Made by a program: the position numbers and the translations under genes | Source of the DNA: Clostridia bacterium | GTDB taxonomy: Bacteria; Bacillota; Clostridia; Oscillospirales; Acutalibacteraceae | Assembly (NCBI GenBank): GCA_017399175.1 | Contig: JAFQEE010000004.1 | Location: 1 to 64,000, forward strand | DNA length: 64,000 bases | Reading direction: 5' to 3' | Notes under the pieces: model-generated | What the model was told of the DNA's origin: nothing | The model's input: only the letters and a program-made list of their open reading frames with translations | The model's database searches: none | Part shown: positions 42,626-51,093 of the stretch, in pieces | How positions within the stretch are numbered: position 1 is the first letter of the stretch | Layout of the letters: every line of letters begins with the position of its first letter

Positions 42626-44215
42626 ATGACAAAGAAAAAAATAATAAAAATGGTTGCATTAGGGTTTGTACTATTTTTGATTGCGTCAATTTCGGCTAAT
42701 TTTTTTATATGTGCAGAACTTGCTATTAATGATTTCAGAGATGATTTTAATCCCTTGCTTATCGAATTCAGTGATTTTTCATGGGAATATGAATTAGACG
42801 AAAATCATAAAAAAATTGCTGAAAACTCGGGTATGTCGGATATAAATGTATTTATGCAAAAATATCTTGAAAGCGGTTGGAAAATACATAGTATTGATTA
42901 TCCTTTTAAACTTTTAGCTGTAGATGAACAGGGAAATTGGTATGAAGCTTATTATAATTATGTGCAGGTTTATCTTGAGAACGAGGAAATTTATATCAAT
43001 CTTGATGATTATCTGAATGAAAATCAGAAAAAAGAGCTGTATAAAATGTCAAAGCAAAGTGAAGTCAGCGTTGAAGATATCAAGCTTGGTCATAACGGAG
43101 AAAATTATGTTCTTAATCAAATAACCTTTACCGACTATGACGGATTGAAAGCTACATATGCTTTTTCAACGCAGGAGTCTGTTACAGAAGAAAAAGCAAT
43201 AACAACTTCAGTACTCCTTAAAGAGATAGAGGTTAAGCCATACGATAAAATGTATCTTCCAAAGCTTTATGACGACATAGAAAAATACTACGGATATAAC
43301 CATTATTTCGAGTCAACCGGTAGTGGTGCATATATAAGCAGCACAGAAGCATATGGAAATGGCGGAGTAGTAGAAATAGACGGAAAAAACTATATTATAT
43401 ACTATGCCATGAGCTATAATCTTCCGATACATATAATTACGTCTATTGAATTTATCTTTTACACATTTATGTTTTTTATATTTTTAAGTATAGCAGGTGT
43501 TGTTTTCTTTATCTTTTGTCTTAAGCTCAATAAAAAAAGTGAGATAATTGAAAACTCAAAACGCATATTTATTTCTGCCGCTGCTCACGAGCTTAAAACA
43601 CCTCTTGCAGTTATTCAAAATCAATGTGAATGTATAATAGAGAATGTGTTGCCTGAAAAAAACGGAGAATATATGGCGTCAATTTATGATGAAACCTTAC
43701 GAATGAACGATATTGTGACTTCACTTCTAACATTTAATCGAATTTCGACAGTTGACAAAATTACAAAAGAAAAGTGCAATTTAACAAATCTCCTGTGCAC
43801 AGAAACGAATAAATATTTATCTTTTGCCGAATCCAAAGGTGCAGAAATAACACTTGATGCAGAGGAAGATGTTTTCGTGATGTGTAATGCAGAACTTATG
43901 GCATTGGCAATTGACAATTATCTTTCTAATGCCGTTAAATACGCAACGGATGAAAAGAAAATTAAAGTGTCGCTTTACAGAACAAAAGACGCATTTAACC
44001 TTGAAGTATTTAATACAGGGACACCGATTGATGAGAAAAGTGTCACAGCATTATGGGATATTTTTGAACGAAAAGATGTTTCGAGAACCCGTGACGGAAA
44101 TTCAACAGGAATGGGATTGCCTATATGTAAAAGAATCTTTGATTTACATGGGTTCCGTGGTGAATACAAATCAAAAGCTGACGGAGTAGAATTTTCTGTG
44201 AGAGGTAAACTGTAA
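42626..44215 (+). CDS. Sensor histidine kinase
   Basis: A 529-residue membrane kinase. One N-terminal membrane segment (about 6-28), a ~245-residue extracellular sensor of unknown fold, and a second membrane segment (about 275-305) precede the kinase. The H-box is AAAHELKTPLAVIQNQ, the N-box LAIDNYLSNAVKYA, and the G-box STGMGLPICKRIFDLHG. I see no HAMP domain of normal length. It is co-transcribed with the response regulator. The signal may relate to the adjacent sugar symporter, but this is only positional. Confidence 0.93.
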   Translation: MTKKKIIKMVALGFVLFLIASISANFFICAELAINDFRDDFNPLLIEFSDFSWEYELDENHKKIAENSGMSDINVFMQKYLESGWKIHSIDYPFKLLAVDEQGNWYEAYYNYVQVYLENEEIYINLDDYLNENQKKELYKMSKQSEVSVEDIKLGHNGENYVLNQITFTDYDGLKATYAFSTQESVTEEKAITTSVLLKEIEVKPYDKMYLPKLYDDIEKYYGYNHYFESTGSGAYISSTEAYGNGGVVEIDGKNYIIYYAMSYNLPIHIITSIEFIFYTFMFFIFLSIAGVVFFIFCLKLNKKSEIIENSKRIFISAAAHELKTPLAVIQNQCECIIENVLPEKNGEYMASIYDETLRMNDIVTSLLTFNRISTVDKITKEKCNLTNLLCTETNKYLSFAESKGAEITLDAEEDVFVMCNAELMALAIDNYLSNAVKYATDEKKIKVSLYRTKDAFNLEVFNTGTPIDEKSVTALWDIFERKDVSRTRDGNSTGMGLPICKRIFDLHGFRGEYKSKADGVEFSVRGKL

Positions 44216-44283
44216 AATATAATTGTATTTAGCTGACCCATCAGAGAACAGTTTCCACCCATTGACTTTATCCCACGATTTTA

Positions 44284-44312
44284 TTGAAATCTTCTTTTAT
44301 TTGTGCTATACT
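44284..44312 (+). promoter_or_regulatory. Promoter of the GPH transporter
   Basis: TTGAAA (44284-44289), 17 bp, TATACT (44307-44312), 30 bp before the start. Confidence 0.75.
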
Positions 44313-44342
44313 GTTGGCATATATGAAAAGGAGAGAAAATTT

Positions 44343-45773
44343 ATGAGCAAAATACAAGCAAAGCCTCAAAATCCTTTGTGGCAGACAACGAAATCTGAAA
44401 GAAGAAGTTACTATTCATATTTCTTCGGACAGAATATGATTTATACTATGGTGGCAAGCTTCTTGCCTACCTTTGTAGCTTTCATGATTGACCCGATTAC
44501 TTGCTCCATTGTCATGGGTATCGTTAAGGTATGGGATGCAATCAATGATGCTATTTTCGGCGTTATCTTTGATAAAGTTAAGTTTAAAAGCGGAAAGAAA
44601 TTTATTCCTTGGCTTAAAGCGGCTTGTATTATTACTCCGCTGTCAACCGTTGCTCTTTTCTTTATCCCAACTGACTCAAAAGAATCTATTCAGGTTTTAT
44701 GGTTCGCCCTTGCTTATATTATCTGGGATACAGCATACACTCTTTGCGATGTTCCTGCATTCGGTCTTGTTACAGCAATGTCAAACAATATTGAAGAAAG
44801 AAACTCTATCCTTTCAGTAAAGGGACTTACAGCAGGTATCGGTGTTGCACTTTCTTCTGTTATTGTTCCTGCTCTTGTAAGTGAAGATGTTGGCGTAAGT
44901 TACGGTGTTGCAAGTATCATAATTGCTGTAGTTGCTATTGTAACAATGATGCCTCTCATTTTTGTCGGCAAGGAAAGATATCAGACAACAGACGAAGAAC
45001 AATTTACAGTCAGAAGAATGATAAAATATGTTGTAAGCAACAAATATCTTCTTATTTATTATCTTGGATACCTTTTCTTCTCAGGCGCACAGACATATAA
45101 CTCAATGCATCAGATTTTCGCGTACTACATCTATAAAAATTCTCTTGCATCACTCATAACAGGTACAGTTGCAGCAGCTCCTCAGCTTATTATGGCTCTG
45201 CTTGTTCCTAAGATTATCAGAAAGTACGACAAGGCTCTTGTTTTCAAAGTTTCAGCTATTGCTGCTCTTGTACTTTCATTCCCTATTCTTTTTACAAGAG
45301 AAAGTTTCTTGTTCTTTACAATTACTTATATGCTCCGTTCAATTCCTCTTGCAGTTATCGGCATTCTTGCATTTACATTCACTCCTGACTGTGCTGAATA
45401 CGGTCAGTTCAAAACAGGAATTGAAGCAAAAGGTATTTCCTTTGCAATCCAGACATTCGCAGTTAAACTTGCAGCAGCAATCTCAGGCTCAGCTTGGCTT
45501 GCTATTGTTGGATTCTATGGATTTATTTCTTTTGATAACGCTGCTGATTTCGCTGCACTTGAAAAAATCAATGCTATTGCACAACAGCCTGCATCTGCTT
45601 TTGACGGAATTTGGTTTGCATATAATATTTTCCCGATTTTCGGTCTTGCAATTGCTTGTGCAATCTGGTATTTCTATCGTCTTAATGACAAGGATGTTCA
45701 GATTATGGCTAACTGCAACAGAGGAGAAATCACAAAAGCTGAAGCAGAAAAACTCCTTTCAAAGAAATATTGA
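44343..45773 (+). CDS. GPH-family sugar:cation symporter
   Basis: A 476-residue, 12-segment transporter of the glycoside-pentoside-hexuronide family (MFS clan). Typical features are KVWDAINDAIFGVIFDK (the early cytoplasmic D-x-x-x-D loop), WDTAYTLCDVPAFGL, and the FTPDCAEYGQFKTGIEAKGISFA motif before the last third. The N-terminus is hydrophilic, and a short cytoplasmic C-tail ends AEAEKLLSKKY. The ATG at 44343 follows AAAAGGAGAG; the frame upstream is not coding-like. The sugar is unknown. It has its own promoter and a terminator. Confidence 0.9.
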   Translation: MSKIQAKPQNPLWQTTKSERRSYYSYFFGQNMIYTMVASFLPTFVAFMIDPITCSIVMGIVKVWDAINDAIFGVIFDKVKFKSGKKFIPWLKAACIITPLSTVALFFIPTDSKESIQVLWFALAYIIWDTAYTLCDVPAFGLVTAMSNNIEERNSILSVKGLTAGIGVALSSVIVPALVSEDVGVSYGVASIIIAVVAIVTMMPLIFVGKERYQTTDEEQFTVRRMIKYVVSNKYLLIYYLGYLFFSGAQTYNSMHQIFAYYIYKNSLASLITGTVAAAPQLIMALLVPKIIRKYDKALVFKVSAIAALVLSFPILFTRESFLFFTITYMLRSIPLAVIGILAFTFTPDCAEYGQFKTGIEAKGISFAIQTFAVKLAAAISGSAWLAIVGFYGFISFDNAADFAALEKINAIAQQPASAFDGIWFAYNIFPIFGLAIACAIWYFYRLNDKDVQIMANCNRGEITKAEAEKLLSKKY

Positions 45774-45783
45774 TAATTACATA

Positions 45784-45835
45784 TTGATAAAAGAAAGAAC
45801 CAAGGTCACACGACTTTGGTTCTTTTGTTGTGTAT
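45784..45835 (+). terminator. Terminator of the GPH transporter (repeat, downstream copy)
   Basis: AGAACCAAGGTC and GACTTTGGTTCT (45796-45823) pair with an ACAC loop and a TTTTGTTG tail. The surrounding ~50 bp resemble 41806-41860. Confidence 0.75.
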
Positions 45836-45882
45836 AGGTGATTAAAATTGATAAATTGGGGGTTGTCGAGATGATTTACGAT

Positions 45883-45996
45883 ACCCCCCTCAGTCATTTT
45901 CTACGAAAATGACAGCTTCCCCTCCAGGGTGGAGCCCAAGCTAGCCTTCCCCCTGGAGGGGAAGGTGGCACCGTAAGGTGACGGAAAGGGGGGGGA
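45883..45996. repeat. CTCCCTC-type repeat (copy 4, CCCCCTC variant)
   Basis: CCCCCCTCAGTCATTTTC/GAAAATGAC and CTTCCCCTCCAGGG/CCCTGGAGGGGAAG hairpins. Same layout as the other copies but more G/C in the arms. Confidence 0.65.
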
Positions 45997-46026
45997 ATTC
46001 TCCCGATAAATCATAATTTACACAAA

Positions 46027-46062
46027 AAAACCGAGCGGAGTTTTTGTCCTCTGCTCGGTTTT
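46027..46062 (-). terminator. Terminator of the DUF4434-type gene
   Basis: AAAACCGAGC and GCTCGGTTTT form a perfect stem with a 16-nt apical region and T-tails on both strands. Confidence 0.75.
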
Positions 46063-46088
46063 AATTAATCACAATCGTGTGTATTTCT

Positions 46089-47444
46089 TCAATTAATTGT
46101 TATTTTGCCTGTGCTGTTACCTGCGGCATCAACGGTTTCGATAGTATATACACTATCAATACTTCCTGCTTCATCAACAAAGCAATTATCTTCGGTTCCG
46201 TAGTATTTATCAATTCTTGCAAGGAATTTACCGTCTTTTTCAAGTCGGTAATATGCAACACCAAAGTTGTCAGCTGCTTCATTCCAAGAAAGCTCAACAC
46301 CATTTTCGCTCTGTACCTTCTTTAAGCCTTGAGGAATTTCAGGTGCTTCGTTTTCAAGCACATAGCCGTTTTCTACATAATCATAATATGTATTGATAAA
46401 TGCAGGATTTACATGTGATGGGCTGTAATAGTGGTTGTATGAGAATGTGATAATGTTTTCTGCATACTTTGAGGCAATTTCCATTTGTCGAACAAAATGG
46501 TCAAGAGTTGCAGTTACATTTGATTTATGCTCCGTAATTTTTGGAGAAAGAACTCCGCCAAGAGTTGCACTTGTAACTGCTCCGTCAAAGTTTTCACAGT
46601 TAGCCCAAAGCTTTACATCAGCCTTACAGGTCGCTATTGCTGCTTTATACATCTTCCATGTCTTTTCAAGGTTCTTTTCTCTTACCCATTTTGCACCAAC
46701 TGCATCCTGAGGAGCAAAAATATCACCGTCACGGAAATTAACCTTGTTAAAAAATCTTACATAACTGCAAAGAGTAGCAACAGGACCTACTGACATATAT
46801 TCGGAATAGAACGGGCTCATAAGAAGTGGCTTTGTTTCATCAACCTCATCAATTCTGTCAATTAAGTGATTTAAGCCCTTTATAATTCCGTTAAAGGTTG
46901 CCTGACAAAGCAAACCGTTACTGATTTCGGGAGTGAAATACCAACCATAAAGGCTGTCCTTATATTCTTCACCGTACTTATTATAAATATCCTCCACCAT
47001 ATCCCCGGCAACTTTACATACATCCTGATACAGCGAACCGCCACCTGCTTTATTCCAGAAATCATCGAACATTGAAAGACCCACAAACACCTTTATTCCT
47101 GCATCCTGACAATGCTTCAACGCAGGTTCAAGACAGTCACCACCAAAGGTTGCATTCTTCAGGGCATCAACATCAGTATCATAATAGACATTCCATTGAC
47201 CACCATTGCTTTCATAGCCCTTATCTGCAAGAGATTGAAGAACAAGGTACTCAATACCTGCTTTTTTCATATTTTCTACTTCTTCAGCCCATCTTTCATC
47301 ATCCCATGAGCACGTCATCCACGACTGAATGAATGTACCTGAAAATTCAGGCTTGCATTTCTGTTCAGGAGCTTTATTAATCAAAGGGAGTACTGACATA
47401 ACGAACGCAAGAACTGCAGAAATCATTTTCACGAATGTAAACAT
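46089..47444 (-). CDS. Secreted DUF4434-type TIM-barrel protein with Fn3-like C-domain
   Basis: A 451-residue exported protein. The N-terminal signal peptide is MISAVLAFVMSVLP. The main domain (about 35-355) resembles the DUF4434 group of glycosidase-like TIM barrels: FSGTFIQSWMTCSWDDERW, YLVLQSLADKG, KVFVGLSMFDDFWNKAGGG and YTPEISNG-like GWYFTPEISNG. The last ~80 residues form a fibronectin III-like sandwich. No catalytic pair is proven. The family is common in gut bacteria and thought to act on glycans. It is monocistronic, transcribed away from the metallophosphoesterase. Confidence 0.75.
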   Translation of the reverse strand: MFTFVKMISAVLAFVMSVLPLINKAPEQKCKPEFSGTFIQSWMTCSWDDERWAEEVENMKKAGIEYLVLQSLADKGYESNGGQWNVYYDTDVDALKNATFGGDCLEPALKHCQDAGIKVFVGLSMFDDFWNKAGGGSLYQDVCKVAGDMVEDIYNKYGEEYKDSLYGWYFTPEISNGLLCQATFNGIIKGLNHLIDRIDEVDETKPLLMSPFYSEYMSVGPVATLCSYVRFFNKVNFRDGDIFAPQDAVGAKWVREKNLEKTWKMYKAAIATCKADVKLWANCENFDGAVTSATLGGVLSPKITEHKSNVTATLDHFVRQMEIASKYAENIITFSYNHYYSPSHVNPAFINTYYDYVENGYVLENEAPEIPQGLKKVQSENGVELSWNEAADNFGVAYYRLEKDGKFLARIDKYYGTEDNCFVDEAGSIDSVYTIETVDAAGNSTGKITIN

Positions 47445-47547
47445 AGTTTATTCCTCCTTTTTTCTGCCTTTATTGTATCACAAATATTTTTTTCCTTCAA
47501 GGAACATTAAGAAGTCCTCATACCGATATTTCTGTATATCCCCTATC

Positions 47548-47576
47548 TTGCGTTTTTGATTTTGTCATAGTATAAT
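47548..47576 (+). promoter_or_regulatory. Promoter of the metallophosphoesterase
   Basis: TTGCGT (47548-47553), 17 bp, TATAAT (47571-47576). Confidence 0.65.
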
Positions 47577-47614
47577 AAAATCATACAAATTTTGTAAATA
47601 AAGGGGAATAGGAT

Positions 47615-49081
47615 ATGAAAATGACGAAAAAACTTTTATGCGTTGTTATGGTCATTGTGATACTCTTTAATCTTTCATCAACATCTTTTGCGTTGTTTGA
47701 TGAAATCAGCAAAGGCATATGGGACACAAAATGGGATGTTAAAACTGAATCAAATGAATCTGCTGTAACAATGTTTGTTGGCAGTGATGAAAACGACAGA
47801 ACAATTGCTTGGTATTCCGATGCAGAAGAAGGTTATGTTGAGCTCAAAACTCTCAAGGGTAGCGAAAAAATCGACGCATCTGCGAAAAAGACTCCCGAGG
47901 GTGACTATCGTCTTTCTGCAACTCTTACTGACCTTGACACAGGCATTTACACCTATAAATGTTATAGCGGTGATTTTGAGTCAGAAACCTACACTTTTGC
48001 TATTGAAGACAATGACAACAGCACCGTTCTTTATGTTTCCGATATTCATGTTACCGAAGATAGCGAAGAGAACGAAAACGAGCTTCGTGACACATCATAT
48101 CTCTGGAATGAAGTCCTTGAAGACGCTGTAAAAACTGCAGGGTTCCAAGGAAATACTATTGATGCGATAGTTTCAGCCGGTGACCAGGCATCCGAGGGAC
48201 TTCGCAACGAATATGAGGGTTTGAGTTCACCTGCTCTTATCAAATCAATTCCATTCTCAATTTCTGTGGGTAATCACGACAGAAAAAGTGTTGGATATAA
48301 ATACTATACTGCTAATCCAAATGAGCCTGACCAGACATTCAGGTCATACATAGGTACTGACTATTGGTTCAGACAAGGCGATGCACTTTTCCTTATTCTT
48401 GATTCCTGTAATGTTTCTATGAAAGAGCATTATAAATTTATGAAAAATGCAACAGAACAGAACGAAGATGCTGTATGGATAATTGCTGTTATGCACCACG
48501 ATATGTTCGGTGGCAGAGAGCCTTGGCTTGATTCAGAAAATGCGATGTTACGACTTTTGTGGACACCTTTCTTTGACGAATTCGGTGTTGATTTGTGCCT
48601 TTACGGACACAGTCATTATTACAGCGTTTCAAATGTAATCTATGGCAGAAAAACTGTTGAAGAAACAGGTCACAATGCCCAGCTTACTGACCCACAGGGC
48701 ACAGTTTATGTTGCATCAGGCTCAATTTCCCGCCACGCATCTACACTTGATGACGAAGGTAATGTGCCACCTGTTGGTGAAAATGCAGGTTATACTCGTC
48801 TTGAAGAAGCTGAAACAATCTACAACCTTATCGACTTTACAGATGATACTCTCACATTAAAATCATACAGTAGTGAAAATAACGAGGAATTTAACCGTCT
48901 TGAAATCACAAAGACATCAAAACAAGGTGGTCACAGTTATAAGAATTCCGCTTGGTATCTCAAGCCAATCGCATTCTTTGTGGGCAGAATCGTAAACATC
49001 ATCAACAACCACGATATGTATCAAAGATACAAGGAACAAGGCTTTGAAGTTTCTCTTAAAGAAGGCCTTATAGGTAGTTGA
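47615..49081 (+). CDS. Secreted calcineurin-like metallophosphoesterase
   Basis: A 488-residue exported enzyme. The N-terminus has a signal peptide (LLCVVMVIVILFNLSSTSFA). An Ig/Fn3-like domain (about 35-125) precedes the catalytic region, as in purple acid phosphatase-type proteins. Metal-binding blocks: YVSDIHVTED, SAGDQASEG, SVGNHDRKS, AVMHHDMFG and LYGHSHYYS. It hydrolyses an extracellular phosphoester that cannot be named from sequence. AAGGGGAATAGG lies before the ATG. A strong terminator follows. Confidence 0.9.
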   Translation: MKMTKKLLCVVMVIVILFNLSSTSFALFDEISKGIWDTKWDVKTESNESAVTMFVGSDENDRTIAWYSDAEEGYVELKTLKGSEKIDASAKKTPEGDYRLSATLTDLDTGIYTYKCYSGDFESETYTFAIEDNDNSTVLYVSDIHVTEDSEENENELRDTSYLWNEVLEDAVKTAGFQGNTIDAIVSAGDQASEGLRNEYEGLSSPALIKSIPFSISVGNHDRKSVGYKYYTANPNEPDQTFRSYIGTDYWFRQGDALFLILDSCNVSMKEHYKFMKNATEQNEDAVWIIAVMHHDMFGGREPWLDSENAMLRLLWTPFFDEFGVDLCLYGHSHYYSVSNVIYGRKTVEETGHNAQLTDPQGTVYVASGSISRHASTLDDEGNVPPVGENAGYTRLEEAETIYNLIDFTDDTLTLKSYSSENNEEFNRLEITKTSKQGGHSYKNSAWYLKPIAFFVGRIVNIINNHDMYQRYKEQGFEVSLKEGLIGS

Positions 49082-49113
49082 GTTGTAAATAATTAAAAAT
49101 TACATAAAAATAG

Positions 49114-49151
49114 ACCTCCTTGTAAAACGGTATTAACCGATACAAGGAGGT
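49114..49151 (+). terminator. Metallophosphoesterase terminator
   Basis: ACCTCCTTGTA and TACAAGGAGGT with TTTTTTA tail and an inner ACGGT/ACCGA mini-stem. It also shields the convergent accessory pair. Confidence 0.85.
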
Positions 49152-49189
49152 TTTTTACTATAAAAAGAAAACTAACACAAAGATAATAA

Positions 49190-50269
49190 CTACTGTTTAC
49201 TCCAAGCACTTCTTACTGAAACAGTATGCTGAATCAATTCATCGTTTTTACTTTCTATAATAATTTTATCAAGCCACTCAATCGCTTCATTCACTTTATC
49301 CTGATGATAAAGACTATCTGCGATAATGCCATATATTTCGTGCTTTGTCTCGTCACCTTGCGCTTCTTCAAATTTTAACAAGTTGATTGCTGAATCAACC
49401 GCTTCTTTATGCATTTCTCTTTGTTGATAAAGATATGGTAAAAAGGATACATTGTCCCATATTTCACCTTCGATTTCAACAACCTTTTTGTGCCATTCAA
49501 TAGAAGATTTATATTGGTGAAGTGCACTTAATGCAATCGCAACATCATATGCCGCATCAGCAGTTTTTGTAGAATAAAAATCTCTGTAACCATAAGGTAA
49601 AAATTCAAAATATTCACCATTTGCAAAAAGTTCATTTGCTCTTGCGTTTTCCACCTCAGAAAGTGGTGTACTATTTTTTGTGTCTTCAAAATTTATACCT
49701 ATTCTATTTATTCTGTATCTCCTATGTGCTTCTAAAAATTTAACAACATCAGGAATAAGTTCATCTCTCGCGTAATTAGACTCAGCATACCAATAGTTTT
49801 GCTGACCAAAACCCCTGCCACTGCCATCTCTTGATGCTCGTCCTATTTTAAAAACCCTTTTGTTTTCAGGTAACAAATAGCAATCATCGGCATTGGCCTC
49901 ACAAAAGTACATTCTATCAACACCATAAATTGGGGTAATAACTGAATCACAAAAATATCTATACACAGTCGCATGTTCGTACCAACCAACAATAACTGTT
50001 TCACCTAAATGATTAAGAGCACACCATACCACTGTTACATCTTCAACCGCAGACGCTTTTGATGCCGATTCATCAATTCTTTCAATTGCAAATTGATTAC
50101 CTTTGTTCATAACAAAGCCATAACATGTACCATCAACATTTAAAAAATTCCACTGTTCATGTGCATCATTGTTTTTTTCAACCCATGCACCACCCTTAAC
50201 TGGCATATCATCTTCTGTAATACCGATGTATTTATTCATATAAGTAACATTGCAAAATAAAATTTTCAT
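49190..50269 (-). CDS. TPR-containing accessory protein of unknown function
   Basis: A 359-residue protein. The N-terminal ~175 residues form a domain I cannot name with confidence. It contains MKILFCNVTYMNKYIG, VVWCALNHLGETVIVGWYEHATVYR and a GSGRGFGQQNYWYAE loop, and has the look of small EVE/PUA-like sensing domains found fused to various effectors in Firmicutes. The C-terminal half (about 215-359) is tetratricopeptide-like, with YDVAIALSALHQYKSSIEWHKK and a second and third repeat. It overlaps the upstream HTH gene by 4 bp, so the two form a module. No catalytic motif is visible. Confidence 0.6.
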   Translation of the reverse strand: MKILFCNVTYMNKYIGITEDDMPVKGGAWVEKNNDAHEQWNFLNVDGTCYGFVMNKGNQFAIERIDESASKASAVEDVTVVWCALNHLGETVIVGWYEHATVYRYFCDSVITPIYGVDRMYFCEANADDCYLLPENKRVFKIGRASRDGSGRGFGQQNYWYAESNYARDELIPDVVKFLEAHRRYRINRIGINFEDTKNSTPLSEVENARANELFANGEYFEFLPYGYRDFYSTKTADAAYDVAIALSALHQYKSSIEWHKKVVEIEGEIWDNVSFLPYLYQQREMHKEAVDSAINLLKFEEAQGDETKHEIYGIIADSLYHQDKVNEAIEWLDKIIIESKNDELIQHTVSVRSAWSKQ

Positions 50270-50853
50270 TGCTCTAACTCCGCCTTTCTATTAAAAATAA
50301 TTTGTTTTAGCATTTCTTGTCCTTCAAAAAATTGTGTTGTTGCACTTCTTCCACATCCTAATCTGGTTGGTTGTTCAGATGTATTGATTGGTAAACAATA
50401 ATACTTTTCCCTATTGCGCTCAACAGCTACCCTAATAACATATGTTTCAGGAAGTAAAACATCTAGCAAATAAAAAAGTTGAGGGTAATCTCGTAACATC
50501 TCGTTCTTAACATCCGTTAAACTTAATGGATTACTTGCAATGTGTCTGTCTAAATTTGCCATAACACCTTTCAATTCAATTTGTCGCATTTCATGATTCA
50601 TGCGAGTCATTTGATACTGTTCCAAAAAACTTATTGGTCGTTTCTTTTCGTATAGTTGTGCCATCCAACACAAGTCTATATCTAGTAAGTTTGCAAGTTG
50701 AAAAAGCAATTTCGCATCAATAGCATTGCGATTTAAGATACCGTCAAATGTTTTATAGTTCATTTCTAACTTTTGTGCAACTTCTTGTATGGTATATCGA
50801 CGCATTTTAATATACCGTTTAACAATTTGACTTATTGATAATGTATTATCCAA
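50266..50853 (-). CDS. XRE-like HTH regulator of the TPR module
   Basis: A 195-residue protein. A helix-turn-helix lies at about 10-60: MRRYTIQEVAQKLEMNYKTFDGILN, then LLFQLANLLDIDLCWMAQL. The middle part is helical and the C-terminal end (about 145-195) is beta-rich, RVAVERNREKYYCLPINTSEQPTRLG. The start is a TTG at 50853, 7 nt after GGAGG; no ATG fits. A 39-bp palindrome sits over its promoter and may be its own operator. It overlaps the TPR gene by 4 bp. Confidence 0.7.
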   Translation of the reverse strand: MDNTLSISQIVKRYIKMRRYTIQEVAQKLEMNYKTFDGILNRNAIDAKLLFQLANLLDIDLCWMAQLYEKKRPISFLEQYQMTRMNHEMRQIELKGVMANLDRHIASNPLSLTDVKNEMLRDYPQLFYLLDVLLPETYVIRVAVERNREKYYCLPINTSEQPTRLGCGRSATTQFFEGQEMLKQIIFNRKAELEQ

Positions 50854-50884
50854 ATAAGCACCTCCATCTCCTTGAGATGTCTTA

Positions 50885-50912
50885 ATTATAACATATACTC
50901 CACAAATAACAA
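50885..50912 (-). promoter_or_regulatory. Promoter of the XRE/TPR pair
   Basis: On the minus strand TTGTTA (50907-50912), 16 bp, TATAAT (50885-50890). The -35 region touches the 39-bp palindrome. Confidence 0.6.
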
Positions 50913-50949
50913 TCAACAAAAATCTTAAAAATTAAGATTTTTGTTGATT
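50911..50949. promoter_or_regulatory. 39-bp perfect palindrome, candidate operator
   Basis: 18-bp arms AATCAACAAAAATCTTAA and its complement flank three A. It overlaps the -35 of the XRE/TPR promoter. No good T-tail follows closely, so operator is favoured over terminator. Confidence 0.65.
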
Positions 50950-51032
50950 AATTGTTTTTTCTCTATTTGAATTTTATTAATAAACATCAATTCATCTTTT
51001 ATAATAAACACTAAATATTCCCAAACAAACTA

Positions 51033-51061
51033 TTGCGAACAGAAAAAAATTGTGATATATT
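51033..51061 (+). promoter_or_regulatory. Promoter of glnA
   Basis: TTGCGA (51033-51038), 17 bp, TATATT (51056-51061). An inverted repeat TGTGATA-TATT-TATCACA (51051-51068) covers the -10. Confidence 0.6.
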
Positions 51062-51068
51062 TATCACA
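51051..51068. promoter_or_regulatory. Inverted repeat over the glnA -10
   Basis: TGTGATA and TATCACA with a 4-bp centre. Close to but not identical with GlnR (TGTNAN7TNACA) or CRP (N6) spacing; it has N8 between TGTGA and TCACA. Confidence 0.5.
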
Positions 51069-51093
51069 TAGTAATTTTTAAGGAGATGTTAAA

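Noticed and set aside
45169..45837. Leu-rich frame of 222 codons overlapping the transporter
   Set aside because: Frame-shifted shadow of hydrophobic transporter segments.
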